From: Thermodesulfobacteriota bacterium | Lineage (GTDB): Bacteria; Desulfobacterota_D; UBA1144; Nemesobacterales; UBA2774 | NCBI GenBank assembly: GCA_035325995.1 | Contig: DAOKYU010000001.1 | Location: 186,001 to 250,000 of the forward strand | Length of the DNA: 64,000 nucleotides | Reading direction: 5' to 3' | Shown here: in pieces, positions 17,818 to 26,114 of the stretch | Numbering within the stretch: the stretch's first letter is position 1 | Layout of the letters: the number at the start of each line of letters is the position of its first letter | Translations under genes and position numbers: made by a program | Notes under the pieces: generated by a model | Told to the model about the DNA's origin: nothing | The model's input: only the letters and a program-made list of their open reading frames with translations | Database searches by the model: none

Positions 17818-18714
17818 ATGAAAATAGGGCTCCAGATCGTGGAATTCGACTGGCCGGGAAATCCGGGCAATGTCGGCCGGAAGCTTTCGGATATAGCCGG
17901 GGCGGCGGACGAAGCGGGCTTCGCCAGCCTCTGGACGATGGACCATCTCTTCCAGATGGATATGCCGGATCTGGGTGTATCGCCCGAGGACCCGATGCTC
18001 GAAAGTTACACCACGCTCGGGTATCTTGTGTCGGTCACAAAGCGCGTACGCCTTGGCTCCATGGTCACAGGCGTCATATACAGGAACCCGGGGCACCTGA
18101 TAAAAACCGTTACGACGCTCGACGTGCTGTCGGGCGGGCGCGCATATTTCGGCATAGGCGCGGCGTGGTACGAGCGCGAGTCCCTCGGATTGGGATATCC
18201 GTTCCCGAATATGACCGAGCGCATGGAGCGCCTCGAAGAAACGCTCCGGATCGCGAAGCTTATGTGGTCTGGCGAGGTCAAACCTTATACCGGGAAGCAT
18301 TACCGCCTCGCCGAGCCGATGAATAATCCGCTTCCGCTCTCGAAGCCTCACCCTCCGATACTCGTGGGCGGCGTCGGGGAGAAAAAGACGCTCAGGCTCG
18401 TAGCGAAGTACGCGGACGCATGCAACCTCTACACCCCGCCGTTTATAAGCTGGGAGGATATGACGAGAAAGCTCGACGTGCTCAAGCGCCACTGCGAAGA
18501 AGCCGGACGCCCGTACGAAGAGATAGAGCGCACGGCTCTCGGAGTCGTAAAGCTGGGGGAGGGCGGGATGTCGGTTCCCGAATTCATTGCGCTCTGCCGG
18601 AAGCTGGCCGACGAAGGTATACAGCACTTCATCGTCAGCATGCCCGACACGCACGATATAAAGCCGATAGAGCTTATCGGGCGCGAGATTATCCCCGAGG
18701 TCGCCGGGTTTTAG
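17818..18714 (+). CDS. LLM-class F420-dependent oxidoreductase
   Basis: 298-residue TIM-barrel flavin/F420 enzyme of the bacterial luciferase-like family. Visible family phrases: SLWTMDHLFQ near residue 41, TLGYLVSVTKRVRLGSMVTG, VTTLDVLSGGRAYFGIGAAWYERE and PPILVGGVGEKKTLRLVAKYAD. The start is supported by AAGGGGAATCAGG before the ATG. The substrate cannot be deduced; no F420-synthesis gene is in the window, and FMN use is not excluded. After the stop the frame continues open for about 43 codons, probably by chance. Confidence 0.85.
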   Translation: MKIGLQIVEFDWPGNPGNVGRKLSDIAGAADEAGFASLWTMDHLFQMDMPDLGVSPEDPMLESYTTLGYLVSVTKRVRLGSMVTGVIYRNPGHLIKTVTTLDVLSGGRAYFGIGAAWYERESLGLGYPFPNMTERMERLEETLRIAKLMWSGEVKPYTGKHYRLAEPMNNPLPLSKPHPPILVGGVGEKKTLRLVAKYADACNLYTPPFISWEDMTRKLDVLKRHCEEAGRPYEEIERTALGVVKLGEGGMSVPEFIALCRKLADEGIQHFIVSMPDTHDIKPIELIGREIIPEVAGF

Positions 18715-19055
18715 CCGTCGGCCAAAACGCTCCTCGCTGTAATGACCGTGTTGGTGGTCGAGGCCGCGATAATCGGTGATGCCGGCCCCGGCGATATAGC
18801 CGCCGGCCTTAGCGGACTTGGCGTCAAGAAGAGCAGCTTACAATAAAACCGCATCGGTTTTGAATCCGGTGAATCAAATCTCATATTGCGGACGGATGCT
18901 CCCGTTCACGCCTATTGATAATTCCGTTTATCCGGTTATGTTGCCACGTCTGCAATTGAGTCCTTATTGCCGGGCGCAGGGCTCTTCGCGCCGCACTGAG
19001 AAAATCGGGTTGGTTCGGGGATTTGGTCAGATAATCTATATTGGAGGAATCCGAT
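18715..19055. other. Intergenic stretch, no convincing gene
   Basis: 341 bp between the LLM gene and the RND adaptor. The only candidate is a 34-codon plus-strand frame from ATG at about 18739, without a recognisable ribosome site. No strong hairpin-plus-T-run terminator is seen. Confidence 0.4.
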
Positions 19056-20264
19056 ATGAGTTGTAAAATGCCGTCCCGATTCGGATACAGGTTCACTGCA
19101 TCTTCAAAACCGGGTGCAGGAAATGGAATTATTTCGTGGATTGCTCCCCTAATTTTTATCCCTAGTCTCTTTTTCCTCGGGTGCGGAGGCGACGGCGGCG
19201 GCATGCAGGAGTTCCCGCCCGCGAGGGTGACTGTAACCGAGGCTTTATCGCAGGACGTCCCCGTGTATCTCGACGAGGTCGGAAAGTGCGTCGCGCTCGA
19301 ATCGGTTTCCATTCAGCCGCAGGTCTCCGGACGGATTACGGGCATCCATTTCAAGGACGGGGCCGAGCTCAAAAAGGGCGACCCTCTTTTCACGATAGAC
19401 CAGAGGCCGTACAAGGCCGCGCTCGACCTCGCCGAGGCGAACCTCGCCAAGGCCAGGGCGGACCTCGAGCTTGCAAAAATCCAGTTCGCCCGCGTCGAGG
19501 ACCTCACGGATTCGAGGGCTGTGGCTCGTCAGGAATACGATACGAGGAAAAATGCCGTGGACGTCGCGGCGGCCCTCGTCGAGCAGAGCCAGGCCGAGCT
19601 CGATTCCGCGCGAATAGATTACGACTATACGACGATAGACTCGCCCATAAACGGCCGTGCGGGGCACAGGCTCGTAGACATCGGGAACGTCGTCACGGCG
19701 AACACGACCACTCTTCTCACGATACAACGCCTCGATCCCATATACGCCGAGTTCACAGTTACGGAGAGCGACCTCGGAAGGGTTAGGCAGCATATGCAGG
19801 ACGGGACGCTCAGGGTCGAGGTCCGTGTGCCCGAGGAGCCGGACACGCCGCTTCAGGGCGAGCTGACATTCCTGGACAATGCGGTCAGCGATCCTACCGG
19901 CACAGTGAAGCTGAGGGCGACCGTGCCCAATCTCGACCGCAAGCTCTGGCCCGGGCAGTTCATCAAGGTAAGGCTCGTTCTGGCTACGAAGGAAAACGCC
20001 GTCCTCGTGCCGTCCGCGGCCGTTCAGGATTCGGCGCAGGGGAATTTCGTTTACGTGGTGAAGGAAGATTCCACCGCCGAGCTAAGGCCCGTGAGGGTAG
20101 GGCAGAGGCAGGGCGGCCTCGTCGTCCTGGAAGAAGGTGTGAAAGCTGGAGAGCGGGTCATTCTTACCGGCCAGCTCGCCGTTGCCCCGGACGCCAAGGT
20201 CGAGGTCGTGGATGAAGGCGCACGGGAAGACGGGGCGGACGCGGCGCCCGGGGGTGGTATGTGA
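19056..20264 (+). CDS. RND efflux periplasmic adaptor lipoprotein (AcrA/MdtA-like)
   Basis: 402 residues. It has a lipoprotein signal (FFLGCGG), a lipoyl-like barrel-sandwich hybrid (VSIQPQVSGRITGIHFKDGAELKKGDPLF), an alpha-helical hairpin (about residues 115-185), then beta-barrel domains with LWPGQFIKVRLVL and VLVPSAAVQ. It links the inner-membrane pump to the outer-membrane channel. ATG at 19056 follows GGAGG (19043-19047). The stop overlaps the pump gene's GTG start (GTGA), so the two are translationally coupled. Confidence 0.92.
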   Translation: MSCKMPSRFGYRFTASSKPGAGNGIISWIAPLIFIPSLFFLGCGGDGGGMQEFPPARVTVTEALSQDVPVYLDEVGKCVALESVSIQPQVSGRITGIHFKDGAELKKGDPLFTIDQRPYKAALDLAEANLAKARADLELAKIQFARVEDLTDSRAVARQEYDTRKNAVDVAAALVEQSQAELDSARIDYDYTTIDSPINGRAGHRLVDIGNVVTANTTTLLTIQRLDPIYAEFTVTESDLGRVRQHMQDGTLRVEVRVPEEPDTPLQGELTFLDNAVSDPTGTVKLRATVPNLDRKLWPGQFIKVRLVLATKENAVLVPSAAVQDSAQGNFVYVVKEDSTAELRPVRVGQRQGGLVVLEEGVKAGERVILTGQLAVAPDAKVEVVDEGAREDGADAAPGGGM

Positions 20265-23200
20265 ATTTCTCAGAGCCCTTTATACGCCGCCCCGTAATGA
20301 CGGCGGTACTCACGCTTTCGGCCATTCTCTTCGGCGTCCTGAGCTATTTTCAGCTACCGGTTAACGACCTCCCGGCGGTCGATTACCCGGTCATTAACGT
20401 CTTCGTCGGCTACCCGGGCGCGAGCCCCGAGACGATGGCGAACAACATCGCGACGCCGCTCGAGCGCCAGTTCATGCAGATAGACGGGCTCGATCTCGTG
20501 ACGTCCAAGAGCACTCAGGGATTCACAAGTCTCACTCTCCAGTTCTCGCTCGACAAGAGCCTCGACGCCGCTGCGACAGACGTCCAGACCGCCATATCGC
20601 AGTCAACTGGGAATCTCCCGCTTGACCTCCCGTCGCCGCCCACTCTGGTGAAGACTAACCCCAACGACCAGCCCATACTCTACATAGCGCTCACGACGGA
20701 TTCGCTGACGCCGGGCATGCTCTACGATTACGCGAGCACCCAGGTCGGACAGAGGCTGACGATGATTCCGGGCGTGAGCAGCGTTGACGTTTACGGAACT
20801 AAGTCCGCCGTGCGCATCAAGGCCGACCCTTCGGCGATGTGGGCGCGAAATATATCCGTGGACGACCTCTACGCCGCCGTGTCGAACGCGACGAGCTATA
20901 CCGGGGCCGGGCAGTTCGACGGCCCGGCGGGCACGTCGATCCTGCGCCCGCAGGGTCAGCTTGATACTGCTGAGTCGTATGCGAACATAATAGTCAAAAG
21001 CGTAAACGGCGCGCCGGTCTACCTCCACGACGTGGCCGAGGTTACGGATACAGTGGAGGACGAGCGCATAGACATGAGGTTCTGGATGAGGGGCCATCCG
21101 GTCCCTTCGTCCACGGTCGTCGTGGCCGTCTTCAGGCAGGCCGGTGCTAACGCCGTCGAAGTCGCGAACAGCGTAAAGGAGCTGCTGCCGATAGTGGACG
21201 CCGAGCTTCCGGCGGCCGTTACGGTGACGCCTATTTACGACCGCTCGCAGACGATCGTCGATTCCGTAACGGAAGTCCAGCACACGCTTTTCATCGCGTT
21301 CGTGCTCGTCGTGATAGTCATATTTCTTTTCCTCGGAAGGGCGACGGACACGCTGATTCCCGTGGTCGCGCTCCCTCTGTCGCTGCTCCTCACATTTATC
21401 GTGATGAACATGCTCGACTACAGCATAGACAACCTCTCGCTCATGGCGCTTACACTCGCGATCGGGTTCCTCGTGGACGACGCGATAGTGTTCCTCGAAA
21501 ATACAGTGAGGCGCATGGAAGCCGGGGAGGGCGCGCTCCAGGCCTCGCTCGGAAGCGCGAAGGAGATAAGCTTCACGATAGTTTCCATGACCATATCCCT
21601 CGCCGCGGTGTTCATCCCGCTCGTTTTCATGACGGGTATCGTCGGGAGGATATTCAGGGAATTCGCCATCACCATTGTCGTCGCGATACTCGCCTCCGGC
21701 CTCGTTTCGCTCACCCTTACGCCGCTTATGTGCGCGCGGCTTCTCAGGGACCGCGGCCCGGGCTCGAAGCAGACGTGGGCCGAGCGCGTCGTCGGCGGGC
21801 TCGAAAAAAGAGTGCTCGGGGTCTACGGAAAGTCGCTCATGTGGTTCCTCCGACACAGGTGGGTTTCGGCCCTCATATGGGTCGTCTGTCTCGCGGGCAC
21901 TATAGGGCTCTTCATGCTCGTTCCGAAGGCGTTCCTGCCCCTCGGGGACAGTAGCGTCATGCAGGGCGTGTTCATCGCGAAGGAAGGCTCCTCGCCCGAG
22001 CAGATGAGAGCGATCCAGGACCGTGTTGACGCGGCCATACATGGCGACCCCAACGTGCTCATGAACTTCACAATGACCGGCGCCGGGTCGTTCATAGGTG
22101 CGAACCAGGGCCTCATGTTCATATTTTTAAAGCCGCGGTCCGAAAGGATGCCCATAGAAATGGAGGCCGGCCAGCTGATGGGGAGCCTGGGGACGATACC
22201 CGGGGTCATGGCGTTCCTCCAGCCTCTGCCCGTTCTCGAAATCAGCACGGGCGCGACAGAGCAGTCTCAGGGGCAGTACGCGTTTTCGCTCTCGGGCGTA
22301 GATCCGGACGAGGTTTACGGCGTCGCGTCGAAGTTCATGGCGAAGCTCATGGAGTACCCGGGCTTTTCGACGGTGTCGTCAGATTATTACAGCAACACTC
22401 CCAACCTCGATATCGAGATCAAGCGCGAGCAGGCGAGGATATACGGGGTTTCGGAAACGCGCATACTCAACCTCCTCCGGAACGCTTATTCGCAGAACTA
22501 CCTCTATCTTATAAAGAAGCCGACGGACCAGTACCAGGTGATTCTCGAGACAAGCGACACCACGCGCGAAAATCCCGAGGACCTTTCGCTCCTTTATATA
22601 AGGTCTGACGACGGGGCGAACCTCGTGCCTTTGAAGGCGCTCGTGACGTGGAAAAAGACGATGGGGCTTCAGTCGGTCAACCATCTTAATCAGTTCACGA
22701 GCGTGACCATTTTCTTTAACTTGAAACCCGGTGTGGCCATAGGCGACGCAACGAATTTCATAAACAGTGCGGCCGCCGAAATAGTGCCGCCGTCGATCAG
22801 GGCGAGCCTTCAGGGCGAGGCGCAGACGTTTCAAAGGACGGTGCGCGACCTCACGATACTGATGGGCATCGCGGTATTCGTGATGTACGTGATACTCGCC
22901 ATACTCTACGAGAGCTACGTGCATCCTATAACCGTGCTCTCGACGCTGCCGACTGCGCTCGTGGGCGGGCTCCTGGCCCTCGTTTTCTTCGGCGAGCAGG
23001 CGTCGCTCTATGCTTTCGTGGGCATGTTCATGCTGATGGGCATCGTGAAGAAGAACGGCATCATGATTGTAGACTTCGCGCGGCAGCACGTCGAATCCGG
23101 GAGCCCGGCCCTCGAAGCCATACACCAGGCGAGCCTCGAGCGCTTCAGGCCCATACTTATGACCACGCTGGCGGCGGTCATGGGCGCGGTGCCGATAGCG

Positions 23201-23398
23201 CTCGGATACGGTGCCGACGGGGCGTCGCGACGGCCGCTCGGCCTCGTCATAGTCGGCGGGCTCATAGTCTCGCAGTTCATAACGCTTTACATAACTCCTG
23301 TCATATATCTCTACCTCGAAGACTTCCAGGAAAAGGTGCTCGACAGGATTCCGTTCTTCCGCTCGCAGCACACGCGCCCGGGGGCCGAGGCGTCATGA
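20261..23398 (+). CDS. RND multidrug efflux permease (HAE1 family)
   Basis: 1045 residues, normal for AcrB/MdtC-type proton-driven pumps. It has the N-terminal cytoplasmic start FIRRPVMTAVL, a first transmembrane helix, two large periplasmic loops, and the TM4 proton-relay Asp pair in LAIGFLVDDAIVFLENTVRRME. The second half-repeat includes GMFMLMGIVKKNGIMIVDFA. GTG start at 20261 overlaps the adaptor stop; the end overlaps the channel gene (ATGA). Substrates are unknown; the family exports drugs, dyes and detergents. Confidence 0.93.
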   Translation: MNFSEPFIRRPVMTAVLTLSAILFGVLSYFQLPVNDLPAVDYPVINVFVGYPGASPETMANNIATPLERQFMQIDGLDLVTSKSTQGFTSLTLQFSLDKSLDAAATDVQTAISQSTGNLPLDLPSPPTLVKTNPNDQPILYIALTTDSLTPGMLYDYASTQVGQRLTMIPGVSSVDVYGTKSAVRIKADPSAMWARNISVDDLYAAVSNATSYTGAGQFDGPAGTSILRPQGQLDTAESYANIIVKSVNGAPVYLHDVAEVTDTVEDERIDMRFWMRGHPVPSSTVVVAVFRQAGANAVEVANSVKELLPIVDAELPAAVTVTPIYDRSQTIVDSVTEVQHTLFIAFVLVVIVIFLFLGRATDTLIPVVALPLSLLLTFIVMNMLDYSIDNLSLMALTLAIGFLVDDAIVFLENTVRRMEAGEGALQASLGSAKEISFTIVSMTISLAAVFIPLVFMTGIVGRIFREFAITIVVAILASGLVSLTLTPLMCARLLRDRGPGSKQTWAERVVGGLEKRVLGVYGKSLMWFLRHRWVSALIWVVCLAGTIGLFMLVPKAFLPLGDSSVMQGVFIAKEGSSPEQMRAIQDRVDAAIHGDPNVLMNFTMTGAGSFIGANQGLMFIFLKPRSERMPIEMEAGQLMGSLGTIPGVMAFLQPLPVLEISTGATEQSQGQYAFSLSGVDPDEVYGVASKFMAKLMEYPGFSTVSSDYYSNTPNLDIEIKREQARIYGVSETRILNLLRNAYSQNYLYLIKKPTDQYQVILETSDTTRENPEDLSLLYIRSDDGANLVPLKALVTWKKTMGLQSVNHLNQFTSVTIFFNLKPGVAIGDATNFINSAAAEIVPPSIRASLQGEAQTFQRTVRDLTILMGIAVFVMYVILAILYESYVHPITVLSTLPTALVGGLLALVFFGEQASLYAFVGMFMLMGIVKKNGIMIVDFARQHVESGSPALEAIHQASLERFRPILMTTLAAVMGAVPIALGYGADGASRRPLGLVIVGGLIVSQFITLYITPVIYLYLEDFQEKVLDRIPFFRSQHTRPGAEAS

Positions 23399-24825
23399 TA
23401 AACCCGGTATCTCCGAGTTATATGCGTAAAGGCGTTCTTCGCCTTCTTTTCCCCGCGCTTCTGCTCGTGCTCACGGGGTGCATGGTTGGCCCGGATTACA
23501 AGAGGCCCGCCGTGGACGTGCCGGAGGAGTACAGGGGCGAGACGGCCGCCGAGGAATCCGCCGCCTCGCTCGCCGACGAGGAGTGGTGGGAGGTTTTTCA
23601 GGACCCTGAGCTCACGAGGCTTATAGAGACGGCCATCGAGCAGAACTACGATGTGCAGATAGCGGCGGCGAGGGTGCTCCAGGCGCGGGCTATACTCGGC
23701 GTAACGCAGGCCGACCAGTTCCCGACGATTAACGCCACCGGGGGAATTACCAACCAGAGGAGCCCCCGCTTCGGCCCGACGCCCGCGTTCGAGGTGACCG
23801 ACTACCAGATAGGGCTCGCGGGGCAGTGGACGCTCGACTTCTGGGGTCAGTACCGGAGGGCTACAGAGGCCGCACGGGCACGCCTCCTCGCGAGCGAGTG
23901 GGCCGAGAAGGAGGTAGTCTCCGTGCTCGTGGCGAACGTCGCGGCCGCGTACTTTCAGCTCCGGAAGCTCGACCTCGAGCTCGAGATTTCAAAGAACACG
24001 CTCGCGTCGCGCGAGGAGTCGCTCGACCTGACGAATATACGCGAAGAGCGCGGGCTCAGCTCGCTGCTGGACGTCCGGCAGGCGGAGCAGCTCGTATATA
24101 CAGCCTCGACCCGGATACCGGCGCTCGAAAGGGATATAGCGCAGCAGGAGAATTTTCTGAGCACGCTGCTCGGGCAAAACCCCGGCCCGATCGCGCGAGG
24201 GCTCACCCTCACGGAGCAGCCCCGTCCGCCCGATATACCCGCCGGTCTTCCGTCGGCGCTGCTCGAAAGGAGACCCGACATAAGGCGCGCCGAGGAAGAG
24301 CTCACCGCCGCCAACGCCGACATAGGCGTCGCCAAGGCGGCCTGGTTTCCGCAGATAAACCTCACCGGCAGCGCAGGCTACCAGAGCGACGAGCTTTCGA
24401 ACCTCTTCACGGGCCCGGCCGGTATATGGAGCGCTGCCGCTGCTTTCGTCCAGCCCATATTCGAGGCCGGGAGGATAAGCTCGAACGTGAGGCTGTCGGA
24501 GGCCGAGTATCAGGAAATGATGCTCACGTACCAGCGGACGATACAGGGTGCGTTCCGCGACGTCTCAGATGCGCTCGTCTCTTACAGGAAGAACAGGGAG
24601 TTTCGCGTGGAGCAGGAAAAGCTCGTCGAAGCCGCGCGGGACTCCGCCCGTCTTTCAGAGCTCAGGTTCGGGAAGGGGGAGACCGATTACCTCGAAGTCC
24701 TCACCAACGAAACGAATTACTTCTCCGCCCAGCTCGAGCTCGCGGAGGCGTACCTCGGCGAGCTTACTGCGCTGGTGGAGGTCTACAGGGCCCTCGGCGG
24801 CGGCTGGCAGGAGGACGGCGCTTGA
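23395..24825 (+). CDS. Outer-membrane efflux lipoprotein (OprM/NodT family)
   Basis: 476 residues: lipobox VLTGC near residue 29, then MVGPDYKRP, the typical beginning of mature NodT/OprM proteins. Two similar alpha/beta halves follow, with long helices (for example NYDVQIAAARVLQARAIL and LLERRPDIRRAEEELTAANA). It trimerises to form the exit duct of the RND pump. ATG at 23395 overlaps the pump's stop. Confidence 0.92.
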   Translation: MINPVSPSYMRKGVLRLLFPALLLVLTGCMVGPDYKRPAVDVPEEYRGETAAEESAASLADEEWWEVFQDPELTRLIETAIEQNYDVQIAAARVLQARAILGVTQADQFPTINATGGITNQRSPRFGPTPAFEVTDYQIGLAGQWTLDFWGQYRRATEAARARLLASEWAEKEVVSVLVANVAAAYFQLRKLDLELEISKNTLASREESLDLTNIREERGLSSLLDVRQAEQLVYTASTRIPALERDIAQQENFLSTLLGQNPGPIARGLTLTEQPRPPDIPAGLPSALLERRPDIRRAEEELTAANADIGVAKAAWFPQINLTGSAGYQSDELSNLFTGPAGIWSAAAAFVQPIFEAGRISSNVRLSEAEYQEMMLTYQRTIQGAFRDVSDALVSYRKNREFRVEQEKLVEAARDSARLSELRFGKGETDYLEVLTNETNYFSAQLELAEAYLGELTALVEVYRALGGGWQEDGA

Positions 24826-25457
24826 GGCCGTATGGAAAATCCCTTCTCCTTGCCGAATTCTTCGTACTCTTCACGGCCGTCCCCGCTCTCATAGTTTTCC
24901 TGAGGGAGCGCTGGCTCATGATCGCGCTTCTCTGGGGCGGGAGCATGCTTGCATACGTCTACCTCAGAAAGACGCGCCGCCCGGACGAAGGGCCCCGGGC
25001 TTCTTTCGGGGAAATGATGAAGCGCATACTCCTGAGGTTCGCCGTTATAGCCCCCCTGGTGACGATCCTGGTATGGACCACCGCGCCTGACGATTTTCTC
25101 TCCTTCCCGCGCGAGAACCCGCGCATCTGGATTCTGGTGATGGCGCTTTATCCCCTCCTTTCCGTCTGGCCGCAGGAGATTCTCTACAGGGCACTTATAT
25201 ATAAAAGGTATGCGCCTGTTTTCGGCGAGGGCAGGGGGTATTTGATCGCCTCGGCCCTCGCGTTCGGATATATGCATATAATTTTTCTTAACTGGATTGC
25301 GGTAGTGATGACGCTTGTCGGCGGATTTATATTCGCCGACAATTACAGGAAGAGACGCTCTCTCGCGCTGGTTTCTATCGAGCATGCCCTCTACGGATGC
25401 CTTATTTTCACGGTAGGGCTCGGGAGATTTTTTTACGTCGGGGCGGCGTGGGGTTAG
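24822..25457 (+). CDS. CPBP-family intramembrane protease-like protein
   Basis: 211 residues with about six hydrophobic helices. The three CPBP (CAAX protease/bacteriocin-processing) signatures are visible: PQEILYRALIYKRY (variant of EExxxR with Gln-Glu), FGYMH (FxxxH) and HALYG near the C-terminus. TTG at 24822 is chosen because AGGAGG sits 7 bases ahead and the start overlaps the preceding stop (TTGA); the frame is open far upstream, but that part is antisense-like noise over the channel gene. Coupling to an RND pump operon is unusual, and its function there is unknown. Confidence 0.75.
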   Translation: MRPYGKSLLLAEFFVLFTAVPALIVFLRERWLMIALLWGGSMLAYVYLRKTRRPDEGPRASFGEMMKRILLRFAVIAPLVTILVWTTAPDDFLSFPRENPRIWILVMALYPLLSVWPQEILYRALIYKRYAPVFGEGRGYLIASALAFGYMHIIFLNWIAVVMTLVGGFIFADNYRKRRSLALVSIEHALYGCLIFTVGLGRFFYVGAAWG

Positions 25458-25507
25458 TATTGTCTCCTTTTATATATATGGTACTATTTCTGTTCTCTTA
25501 AATCTGT

Positions 25508-25586
25508 GGTGGGTGTAGCTCAGACCGGTTAGAGCACTGGGTTGTGGCCCCAGAGGTCGCGGGTTCAAATCCCGTCACTCACCCCA
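25508..25586 (+). tRNA. tRNA-His (anticodon GTG), CCA encoded
   Basis: Cloverleaf with G-1 (25508) opposite C73, the tRNA-His identity pair. The acceptor GTGGGTG (25509-25515) pairs with CACTCAC (25576-25582, one G-U). Anticodon loop TTGTGGC has anticodon GTG, the T arm contains GGTTCAAATCC, and CCA follows at 25584-25586. Confidence 0.95.
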
Positions 25587-25603
25587 CTTTTTTCCCGTAA
25601 TGA

Positions 25604-25635
25604 CAGCCGGTTGCGGGGGTTTTTGAAACCGGCTG
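25604..25635. repeat. 9-bp inverted repeat downstream of tRNA-His
   Basis: CAGCCGGTT (25604-25612) and AACCGGCTG (25627-25635) are perfectly complementary around a 14-base loop. No T-run follows the right arm, so it is not a classical intrinsic terminator. It lies 18 bp after the tRNA and may aid processing or termination. Confidence 0.4.
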
Positions 25636-25746
25636 CGAAGCGCGGGCGGGCGAGCGAGTGGGTCCATAATGCGTCCATTTTTCCACTCTACTCGTGCTTG
25701 CATGGGGAGAGAGGTTGCTTCAATCGGCATCCATTGTAACTCGCAT

Positions 25747-25782
25747 TGTCCAACTGCCTACAATATTGTTTGTATGCTGACA
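25747..25782. promoter_or_regulatory. Two tandem TGT-N10-ACA elements (NifA-type upstream activator sites)
   Basis: TGTCCAACTGCCTACA (25747-25762) and TGTTTGTATGCTGACA (25767-25782) both fit the NifA consensus TGT-N10-ACA, and their starts are 20 bp apart, two helical turns. They lie about 270 bp upstream of the nirB sigma-54 promoter, farther than the usual 80-150 bp. The remaining noncoding sequence between tRNA-His and nirB shows no gene. Confidence 0.5.
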
Positions 25783-26049
25783 ATATTGACAGCATTCCCC
25801 AAGTCCTACTTCCATGCTGTCCATCGAAAAATCCGATTTTTATTTAATCCATGAATTACCAGATTGTCCCGGGTTTGTGTTTTAAGGAAGAAAAGCCCTG
25901 CTTTGGAAAATAATCTGAACAAAATACAGGCAGCCGTGTTTTTTTATCGGGCATCCAGCCCCCGCATAGGACTTTTATCGTGTGAATCCGGCATCCCTGC
26001 ATATGCATTTTAAAAATGCTTCGGCTCGGAGGGTCATGCCGTACATGAC

Positions 26050-26065
26050 TGGCACGGCTATTGCA
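26050..26065 (+). promoter_or_regulatory. Sigma-54 promoter of the nirB operon
   Basis: TGGCACGGCTATTGCA matches the sigma-54 consensus TGGCACG-N4-TTGCA exactly, with GG (26051-26052) and GC (26063-26064) at the required spacing. Transcription would begin near 26075, about 40 bp before the nirB GTG. This rules out the more upstream ATG at 26061, which lies inside the promoter. Confidence 0.85.
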
Positions 26066-26114
26066 AAACATACACCCTAAGACTCGATCTCTGGATTTCA
26101 AAGGTTTAACAATA

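Noticed and set aside
17770..18654. Long minus-strand frame of 294 codons over the LLM oxidoreductase
   Set aside because: It mirrors a well-recognised plus-strand gene, has His/Arg/Pro-heavy antisense composition and no family motif.
20603..22042. Minus-strand frame of 479 codons opposite the RND permease
   Set aside because: Antisense shadow of a certain gene; extreme Arg/His/Glu bias and no signature.
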